Shown here: positions 55,769 through 64,000 of the stretch, one piece after another
Layout of the letters: the number at the start of each line of letters is the position of its first letter
How positions within the stretch are numbered: the stretch's first letter is position 1
From: Alligator mississippiensis
Taxonomy: Eukaryota > Chordata > Crocodylia > Alligatoridae
Reading direction: 5' to 3'
DNA: 64,000 bases
NCBI RefSeq assembly: GCF_030867095.1
Contig: NC_081824.1
Coordinates: 236,432,719-236,496,718, forward strand
The notes under the pieces: model-generated
What the model saw: the letters and a program-made list of their open reading frames with translations, nothing else
The model's database searches: none
What the model was told of the DNA's origin: nothing
Program-made: the position numbers and the translations under genes

Positions 55769-57196
55769 CATCTTTCCTGATAATCTCTCTTGTATCCTGT
55801 TTGTGTTTACAGGTAGAGTTTCATACAAACTTTTGTTCCATCTACTGCTTAGCTCTGCCGTTTCTGCTTCTGTCTCATAAGTCTGTGGAAAGGTACTGTG
55901 ATACCTGAAAACTTGTCAATGCCTATCCCAAACATGCAGTTGGCCCAATAAAAGAATTGTTGCTTCTTGAATATTTCGTGGACCATCACAACAACACTAT
56001 TTCAAAATCCTGAGATTTTTTTTAAGGATAATGCACTGCGGGGTGAGGAAGAGGGAAAGACTTTCTTTTTTGTTTCTGGTATTGCAGCAATTCAGGATTA
56101 CACTTGCAAGCCTTTCTCTGCAAGAACAAGGCTAGAAACAGAATTTTTTTTTTCTTTTTTAGTGGAAGTGAAGTGTCTCTAAGTGGCTAATTATAGTGCC
56201 TGTTATTTTAAGAAACACAACAAAATTGTGAGAGTTGGAAACAGTGCAGTGATTTGCCGATCTGCTGGGTCAAAAGGAACCAGTTTTACCAAATTACTTA
56301 TCAGGGTAGAACTGTAAATCCAAGTGCTCTGTACCATATTCACATTCAAGTCAAAATTATTTGAAAGTAGCTTCAAAGTATGGATGTCTTGAGACCCACA
56401 TGACCTGACTGTCAGACATGCTGAGTGCTCATAGTTCTTCTTGACCTTCAGTGGAAGAGTGGTGCCTAGTAATTCTTCATATCTAGTCATAGAAGTCTTG
56501 TGTTGGCTACCCAAACTTAAAAGTAAACTGTAAGCTGGTGGGATGAGTGTGAAGAGACACAACAGCAGGCAGTGAGTGGTATTCAGCAGGAAACTAAGCA
56601 TAAAAGCCCATCTGAATGGGACATGCTGCCTTTCCACAGGCATTTTCCTCAGCTTGCTCTTCTTACAGGCAAAGACTTACACTGCCCTGTGTCCTGGGGA
56701 CTAGGTGACATCTCTCCATTCTGTCACATGGACATTTACAAAAACTTTGGCCTAAATGTTTACCTTTTTCTGAGTGCTTAAAAGGAATCATGATTTTATT
56801 CATTTCATAATAGTATTAAATAATTCTGTGGTGCTCAATCCAATGTGATCTCTTGTTTTCAGTTTGAATAGTCTCATTATCATTATGGGGAGGGAGAGAG
56901 GAAGCTATTAAACTATTTCGGTTCCTCTTACCTTTTTAATATTCCTTTTCAATAAAGGGATGGTTGATAAAGCATATGATAAGAGGAAGTAAGAGAGGGT
57001 GTGAATGAATGTGATATCCCTTTCCTGTCCTGCTGCTAGAGCAGAACATTTTCAAAGTGGCTTAACCTCAGCTTTTAGAGGAAGAGATATAGGTGATGTC
57101 AGTCACCAGTTTGAACTCTCAGGAAAAGTTGGGTCCAGATGTGGCCTGTTTCCTCTTAATGGGCATGTCTACACAAGACATTTACTGCAGTTGCCT
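55769..57196. other. Intergenic, no gene seen
   Basis: A+T-rich; ORFs are short and unrecognised. Confidence 0.45.
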
Positions 57197-57355
57197 AATT
57201 AGCTCCACAGTAAAGTCTCAGCATCTATATGTGGGCCCTTATTGGGAGAGTAATAATAAACACCGCCATAGGATATTACTTGTCAATACAAGCACTATCC
57301 TGTGGCAGTGTTATTTACTCCACCACAGTGAATGTGTAGATGCTGATGGGGCTGG
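57197..57355. mobile_element. Palindromic element
   Basis: The left half (tagctccacagtaaagtctc, agcatctatatgtgggccc, gagtaataataaacaccgcc, ataggatatta) pairs with the right half (actatcctgtggcagtgtta, tttactccaccacagtgaat, gtgtagatgctgatgggg). A surrounding gggcatgtctacaca at 57160 suggests a larger DNA element. Confidence 0.65.
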
Positions 57356-57697
57356 CTGGGGCACAAGGGTGCTTCAGTGTAGGGGCTGCCTGCTGGCTAG
57401 CCCCACAATGAAACACCCTTGTTCCCTAGCCAGCACCTCTGCAGCACCAAGTTGGAGCATCCCAGGGCTTGCAAGCTGAACTGCCAGGTCCCCTGATAGC
57501 CAGGGCTGCTCTGACCTGACTCATCATGCTGTAATCCTGTGCGCACATGTAAATGTGGCACTGGAAGCAATAAACTCTGGCATGCACAAGAGTTTATTTA
57601 GTTGACTTAATAGCACATATCGATGTGCCAAGTGAAATTAGAGGCTAATGTATTCCTTGTCTAATTCTTTGTGTAATGTACTGACAAAAGATGGGCT

Positions 57698-58996
57698 GTC
57701 ACAGGCAGGAATGAATGCTGGATTCACAAGACCCCAGACAGGTGATCATCCAACCTCCTCTTGAATTTTCCCAAGGTAGGGGCGAGGACCACTTCCCTGG
57801 GAAGTTGGTTCCAGATTTTGGCCACCCTAACTGTAAAATATTGCCTTCTGATCTCCAACCTAAACCTACTCTCCATCAGCTTATGACCATTGTTCCTCGT
57901 CACCCCAGGTGGTGCTGGGGAGAAAAGGGCTCTGCCTATTTGCTGTTGATCCCCCTTGATGAGCTTGTAGGCAGCCACCAGGTCCCCCCATCCCTCCTTC
58001 AGTCTCTCCTCATAGGGCCTGTCCTGCTGCCCTCTCACCAAGCGGGTGGCCCTCCTCTGAACCCTCTCCAGGCTGGCCACATCCCTTTTGAAGTGCGGTG
58101 CCCAGTACTGGACACAGTACTCCAACTGCAGCCTGACCAAAGTCACATAGAGGGGGAGTATCACCTCTCTGGACCGGCTTGAGATGCACCTTTGGATGCA
58201 TGACAAGGTGTGGCTGGCCTTGCTGGCTGCGGTCTGCCATTGGCGGCTCATGTTCATCTTGGAGTCAATAATGACTCCAAGATCCCTTTCTGCCTCTGTG
58301 CTTTCAAGAAGGGAACTCCCCAGCCTGTATGTATGCTGTGGACTCCTTCTCCCAAGGTGCAGCACCCTGCATTTGTCTACGCTGAACCCCATCCTATTCT
58401 CGTCTGCCCACTTTTGTAGTCTGTCTAAATCTAGTTGCAGCCTCTCTCTCCCTTCAAGTGTGTCCACCTCGCCCCACATCTTAGTGTCATCAGCAAACTT
58501 GGACAGCGTGCTTTCTGCCCCCTCATCCAAGTCACTGATGAAGATGTTAAACAGTGCGGGCCCGAGGACCGAGCCCTGGGGTACCCCACTGCTCACATCT
58601 CGCCAGGTTGAGTACAACCCATCTACCACTACTCTCTGGGTGCGCCCCATCAGCCAATTTTTTACCCATCCGACTGTGCAGGCAACAATGCCGCAGTCAC
58701 TTAATTTATTGATGAGGAAGGGGTGAGAGACAGTGTCAAAGGCCTTCTTAAAGTCTAGAAAGACTATGTCCACAGTGACACCATCATCCAAGGATTTAAT
58801 TACTTGGTCGTAAAAGGCAATCAGGTTGGTCTGGCAGGACCTGCCTTTGGTGAATCCATACTGATTGCCCCTGAGCATGATCTCCCCTGAACGCCCCCCA
58901 CAGATGTGCTCCTTGATGATTCTCTCCAAGATCTTCCCGAGCACCGAGGTGAGGCTTACAGGCCTATAATCACTTGGGTCCTCCTTCCTCCCCTTC
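57698..58996 (-). mobile_element. CR1 LINE truncated at both ends
   Basis: CR1 ORF2 RT with the C-terminal domain. The 3'-most 60-70 bp, including the ggaagggacct block and terminal repeats, is missing: CR1 similarity begins at caggcaggaatgaatgctgg. The 5' junction is near 58996. CR1 copies usually lose the 5' side only. Confidence 0.92.
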
Positions 58997-59004
58997 AGAA
59001 CCAC
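57724..59004 (-). pseudogene. CR1 ORF2 reverse transcriptase, 426-codon open fragment
   Basis: The frame begins MVLKGRKEDPSDYRPVSL, where the first codons come from flanking DNA and ORF2 starts at about GRKEDPSDYRP. It has motif A FLDFKKAFDTV, GVPQGSVLGP, the FADD box, VDKCRVLHLG, RLQLEYCVQYW and the C-terminal KRRLDDHLSGVL. The catalytic aspartates are intact. An in-frame deletion of about 28-33 bp near 57990 removes the usual F(S/T)LLKRRLRGD stretch (reads EERLKEGWGDLVAAYK). It lacks the endonuclease and the fingers. Confidence 0.9.
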
Positions 59005-59580
59005 TAGATATTGAAGAAAAAATTACAAATTCATATCTTAACCAATAGTTGACAAAAAGATTATGAAACAGGAACATCATTTCTGTAGCTCACACAGACT
59101 TTGCAAGACCAGAACCTTTTCACTATATTGAATAGCATGTGAACACACAAGATGTGCGTTTGTTGGTTTGTGTCTCAGAGGTGTCATTCACCAGTGCCAG
59201 TGGATAGGTTTCCTTTTTTACCACAGTGATGCATGATAGCTCATGGTCTGGGTCTGTTATACTTATAACATGGACTGTGCACACAAATTCAGTGTTCAGG
59301 AGGATGTGTGCAAAATATTGCTTGGCAGAGGTCAGAACTCCCACTGACTTCATGTTTTGTATGTGCAAGGTGATGCAAAATGAAACACTCAATACCCACA
59401 TGAATGTAAGTGTACATTTGGGTTGCTTGGATACAAGGGTAAGATTCCTTTCAGTACTTAGTTATACATGTATCTCCATCTGTATGGTTTCAAGATTTAA
59501 TTGAGTTTAGGCTTGTACTAAAAAGCTTTGTAGCTAAAACTTTTGTCTGCTTCCAGCTACACAAGTTCTCATATGACTGG
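59005..59580. other. Intergenic, no gene seen
   Basis: Unique-looking sequence. Confidence 0.45.
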
Positions 59581-59745
59581 AGCTGGCACGCACCTGGGTA
59601 CTTTGCAGATGGTTTGTGTCCTCTCTGCAAAAGGTTGTGTCTGCAGAAGGCCCAGGAGCTTATCATTGGTATGCAAGGTATGCTGACACAACCTTTTGCA
59701 GAGAGGACACAAACCACCTGCAAAAATAGTCAGGTGTGTGCAAGC
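59581..59745. mobile_element. Palindromic MITE with a perfect 30-bp stem
   Basis: The arms 59581-59640 and 59686-59745 are inverted copies. The inner 30 bp (59611-59640 and 59686-59715, beginning ggtttgtgtcctctctgcaa) are identical, while the outer 30 bp (agctggcacgcacctggg / agcttgcacacacctgac) are diverged. The loop is 45 bp. Confidence 0.93.
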
Positions 59746-62344
59746 TGAGATTTCTGTTGTTGGGAGAGTATCCACAATGACATTTGGCTTGTGCTTCTAT
59801 GCCGGCCAAGAGCTTGCATCATTTGGGGTATTAGTTTTATTCAGGTGACAGAAAAGTTGGTTTTGTTGTTGTTGTTGTCAAAATCAAATTCATGTGTGGA
59901 TGCATGTAAACCTGTGGTGACAAAAATATACTGCTGGTCAAACCTTGTAGAATAGACCAGATCTTATATTAATAGTGCCCTGGGTATGGGTGTCCAACTG
60001 GCAAAGAACAAAGACATTTCCAGCCCCACATACAGAATGATCCTCTTTGTTGTCATCCTATGTTATGCTGGATCTATGCATGTTGATAATTTTTAGTTAT
60101 GCCTAAATGCGCCAACTAGTTTTGTTGCTGTTGTTTTTCTTGTTATTATTTATATTCCAGTAGTGCCTAGATATCCCAAATGTAGTTCTAGTTGCTATAC
60201 ATAGAGGCAGCTCCCATCCCAAGCTGCTTAGGGTTTAATTGAATAAGAGTTGCAACAAGTGGAATTAAAAAAAAAGTCATGCATGGAGGAAGGACAAAAT
60301 AATAGTACTGTGCATAATTAGATGGTTTGAATTCACTTAGAGTTTGGAGGTTTTTGCTGTCATTCTGGCCTTTGAACTGGTATGCTTATACAATTATGTG
60401 GTTGCACTTGACTTCACATTAGTAAATGTGCAGTTTTTATTTCCTTTCCTACTGAAGGGTAGTGGACTAAAAATGACATCTTAGGATCAGAAGAAATAAA
60501 AGACACATATGATAAACAAATGGCTGCATTATAGCAAATTAATTACTGTATCTTTCCCTGAATCAGAAGTTGTATCTTGATCCTAAATAAATAGGGTACT
60601 TCTACAGTTTTTTTCGTCAGAAGTAGAAGTCACAACAGATAGAAAGAATTGTTGATCCAAATCTCTGCCTACCAGAGAGTAAGGAACAAGACAGTAGATG
60701 GCAAGGGGAGGCCTCAGTTGCAACTAGACCATAAGAAAACAACTTGAAATAATCAATTAAAATGTTAAAATACTACATCATTTGTTAAAGGTGGATCTGT
60801 TACCAAATGAGCTTTGAGTCCTTCTGGCCATTTCCTGCTAACAGAGGGTTGTATTTTTTTCTTGAACAGTGGTCACAAATGGAGCCAGTCAAACAATAAT
60901 CAATTCATTCTCAGAATAATAATTGCAAATCTGGAGCAGAACCAAAGAAAGTTATTATCACAGTATGTCAGTGCAACTTATCGGCGTATAATTCAGATCT
61001 ACTATGTGATTACCACAGCAGTAGATAACAGCTTGGAGAAGCACTATGAATGTCTGACAAAAGCCCAAAGTTCCTGTCCACATTACTAATGTATATTTGT
61101 GTGGAAACCACACACAGCAGGTAAGTGTTTACATCCATAGCAGAAATCACATTAGGGTTACATGTGCTGGGTACTTAAAAAGATGGCAAGTACCAAGAAA
61201 ACTTAGTGTCATTGGGCAACTGATGCTCCTTTCTAACAGTATGTTCCTAGGGCAGACACAACTTCTGCTGACATAACTTCTCCATTATCTTGATTTTGTT
61301 AAAGAAAATGTAAGCTGAGAAAAAAGATAAAACATACATTGGAAGGGAGGAAAGAAGAGAAACAGATGAGAGAAAAAGAGTAAAGGCAAGAAAAAAGATC
61401 AGCTAAAAATGCAAAACAAAAACTCCCATCACTGCCTGGTAATAGTTACCTAGATGTATGAACACCTTACAAGCTAAGCAAACTATTTTTTTCCCCTCTG
61501 GCAAATAACCTATTAATCAAACTTGGCTTTTGTTCATGCAAAGTCAGGGTGAATCAAATAGATTCGTTTGGGGGAGGGAGGTGCTAGATTCATAAAAGTG
61601 CCAGAGAAAGAGGTGCTGCTGCTCCAAGCAGCTCAAACATTCACCTGGGAGATAGGAGACTGAAGTTCAAATCACTGCTCTGAAGCAGGCAGAAAGAAGA
61701 CTGAAACATGAATCTCCCACCTTCTAGCTGAATAGTCTGGTCAGCTGTCTGCAGCCTAGGTTGAGAAAAAGTGTCCTTGTATTCTCTCCTGTTGAATCAG
61801 TTACACTATATGAACTACTTAAATATATGTCAACCCATTAAGAAAATTATTTTTGAGCCTGATGCCTAGCATGCACACCTGGGTTCCAATCCCCGCTCCA
61901 GTTCATGTTTAATTATTTACACAAAGTGGAACATCTCCAATAGGAGACTCAGACTACCCTGCCATTACTAGCATAATGTTCAGACCACTTAAGCCAAGGG
62001 GGCAAGTTAAAAGTGCATTGCCCACATCCTTGGTGAGTTCCCTAACCACTGGGCTAAGAATGAATAAAGCAAAACCGCTTAGTTCTTTATTTCCTTTGTT
62101 TTCTTACACTCAGCCTGAAACGGGCATTTGTAAGGTTTCATTTGACTCAATATATATTTGCTTTTTTGTTTCGCTGAGAAGAAACATTAAAAGTTATTTC
62201 AGTTAAATTAAATGTGAAATTATTTTTTTCCAGTTTGGTTGCCAACCAAAAAAATCACTGGTTTTCATCCCTCCACTGTTTCTTTCCATGGGTTAGACAG
62301 GGAAAGTAGCGTAGCCCAGTTCAGCTCAACCTTGCTTTAAACCA
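59746..62344. other. Intergenic; tRNA-SINE-like pieces near 61.6 and 62.0 kb
   Basis: About 61590-61700 (cattcacctgggagatagga, gactgaagttcaaatcactg) looks like a tRNA-derived SINE. About 62025-62060 reversed reads cttagcccagtggttaggga, a tRNA-like A-box head. A short (gtt)n tract lies at 59863-59878. No gene was found. Confidence 0.4.
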
Positions 62345-63050
62345 AGGTTGCAGTACTGCAGAGAAGGACCTAGGGGTTATGGTGGACCATGAGCCAAGTA
62401 TGAGTCAACAGTGTGTTCTTGCAGCAGAAAAAGCTAACAGTATCCAGGGGTGTATTAACAGGAGTGTCACTTGCCAATGAAAGGAAGTGATTCTTCTGCT
62501 CTATACAGCACTGGTGAGGCCCTGCCTAGAGTACTGTATTAAATTTTAGGTGCCACACTTTAAGATGGATATGGACAGTGTAGAAAGCATCTAGCCCAGA
62601 ACAACAGAGATGATTAGGGGCCTGGGAAGCAAGACTTATGAGGAAAGGCTGAAAGAACTAGGATTATTTAGCCTGGAGAAGACAAGGCTAAAAAGGGATT
62701 TGATAACAGTCTTCAAATACCTGAAGAGTAATTATACAGAGGGTGGGGATGGGCTTTTCTCTGTTGCTACATGGGACAGGACTAGGAACAAAAGCCTCAA
62801 ACTTTAGTAAGGAAATTTTGAGCTGGAGATTAGAAGGAACTTTCTGACTATATGAGAGTGGCTAGGCATTTGAACAGGGTACCTAGAGAAGTCGTGGATT
62901 CTCCATGCTTGGAAACTTTCAAAAGGAGGTTAGACAGACATCTGGCTGGGATGGTTGAGTCAGGGATTATTCTGCCTTGAGCAAGGGGCTGGATTAGATG
63001 ATCTTGTGAGGTCCCTTCCAGTCCGACTTCCCTATAATTCCTATATACCA
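62345..63050 (+). mobile_element. CR1 LINE 3' end on the plus strand, old
   Basis: The ORF2 C-terminus reads GAGAAGG..., 'KDLGVMVDHEPSMSQQC'-like, then TYEERLKELGLFSLEKTRLKRDLITVFKYLK (62640-62733), then the 3' end ggattagatgatcttgtgag, gtcccttccagtccgacttc. Several stops are present. It is the only CR1 here on the plus strand. Confidence 0.85.
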
Positions 63051-64000
63051 AGCACAAACAGCCGTTCTTCCAGTCCATGCTTGGGAGCAATATGAGACAG
63101 GTATAGGCTCAGTGAAGAAAGACACACACACATCTTGCATCATCTGAACACGTACAAGCAGACAAATTAACACATGGCACCACAGTGGGTATTTACTGGC
63201 ACCAGTGGCAGGGGAATGCTAGTAATGTGAGCCCATACTCACAGTGATGATGATACAAGCCTTATTATAAACATGCACAAAACTTACAGGGTAAATTTGC
63301 TCCCAAGTAATAATTTCTCACATAACAAGGTGAACACTGGGCCATGTTTCAGAGCTGACCCTCACATTCCCTCAGAACAAGACATAACGTGGGGGCTAAA
63401 TGCTGGCTTTGAGGCTGACCAAGTTGCAGATCAGATGCTGGCTCTGTGCTCGCTTCTCTGTTCTCGGAGGTACCCGTGTCCTTGGTAACTTCTTATTTAC
63501 AACAGCGAGAGCTGCTGGCTGCTGTCGCTTTTGTGTTGTTTATATCACACTCTTTCCCATATGGCTCTCTGGACTGCTGGGCAGCTTTGCCTATGCCTGC
63601 ACTTTCCCTTGCTTATGCTTGCGCTTTCCTATTGTTTCCTGAGGAAGGGAAGATACAAGCTTCCAGTCTGGGAGAAATGTATTTTATTTGTACTCACTGT
63701 TTTGTATTTTGGAGACTACAAATCCCCTGTAATCTAAGGTTTCCTGACAAAACCCTTTTGTGTGTAATTGCTCCTTGAGTAAAAATATGCTGGTGAACTG
63801 CTGCAGGAGCAAAACAGTTTGTCTTCCATAATTTTGCCATTTGGCCAGGCATGTAGCTATAAGATAGTGAGTGCAGTGATAAAAACAACAGTTAAAAAAC
63901 ATAAGTTCTTTCCCAAGTCTCATACAGACTTTCTGTGTGAAGTTGAATGAATCATGCAGGCTGAGATTTTCAAATGTGTCACCTTATCTTGGCTGTCCAA
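63051..64000. other. Intergenic, no gene seen
   Basis: A short (ac)n tract lies at 63122-63131. Overlapping ORFs at 63400-63780 have no recognisable domain. Confidence 0.45.

Noticed and set aside
61590..62060. Functional tRNA gene
   Set aside because: A- and B-box-like pieces are present but in opposite orientations and without a foldable 70-base unit; they are SINE remnants.
23964..64000. The upstream neighbour of GALM in mammals (HNRNPLL, divergent)
   Set aside because: No RRM-type coding sequence was recognised on the plus strand up to 64000. It may lie further right.
1..64000. CRISPR array, bacterial operons or a phage-like system
   Set aside because: The direct repeats seen are transposon or tandem repeats without regular spacers. 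Intron structure and LINEs show vertebrate DNA.

Overview
This window is vertebrate nuclear DNA, most likely from a crocodilian (possibly a turtle). The evidence is a spliced vertebrate housekeeping gene, long introns, a dense load of CR1 LINEs with the typical 3' end '...agggtYggaagggacct...', MIR-type SINEs, many hAT and palindromic MITEs, a Ty3/gypsy element with a SCAN-like gag, and little simple-sequence decay. No bacterial or viral gene organisation is present. The species call is inference from repeat content.

The only host gene I can support is GALM (galactose mutarotase, aldose 1-epimerase) on the minus strand. Its start codon is at 23114 and coding exons 1-4 are at 22928-23114, 14450-14604, 9581-9787 and 7056-7137. 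All junctions have AG/GT borders and compatible phases. Together they encode about 210 residues with no stop, roughly the N-terminal 60 percent of the enzyme. The remaining exons, which carry the conserved aspartate and glutamate of the active site, must lie to the left of base 1. A CpG-rich block at about 22990-23335 covers exon 1 and is the probable promoter.

Layout: 1-7055 is GALM intron 4, 7138-9580 intron 3, 9788-14449 intron 2 and 14605-22927 intron 1. The introns hold four CR1 copies, all in the same orientation as GALM. One has a 629-codon reverse-transcriptase ORF whose motif A aspartate is replaced by glycine. From 23.4 kb to 64 kb I see no host gene, only intergenic DNA built of nested transposable elements. 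These are hAT MITEs with 8-bp target duplications (26.9, 27.8-29.2 and 50.6 kb); two more CR1 copies on the minus strand (33.0-34.8 and 57.7-59.0 kb) and one on the plus strand (62.3-63.05 kb); and a second, unrelated LINE (about 35.3-38.5 kb) with an AP-endonuclease, an RT and a C-terminal zinc finger. A probable gypsy element starts with an LTR at 43.15 kb and has gag and integrase remains out to 50.5 kb. There is also a Tigger/pogo-like element (55.4 kb) and several terminal-inverted-repeat or palindromic elements.

The observations most worth following up are: a 254-bp inverted repeat (50374-50627 and 53567-53820) that is 253/254 identical although it lies in an old, decayed gypsy remnant; a small MITE family with 8-bp duplications caught inserting into a CR1 (21592-21867, second copy 34989-35167); an almost intact CR1 ORF killed by a single active-site change; and a nested insertion with a 10-bp target duplication just upstream of the GALM promoter. 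I found no sign of a new multi-gene system.
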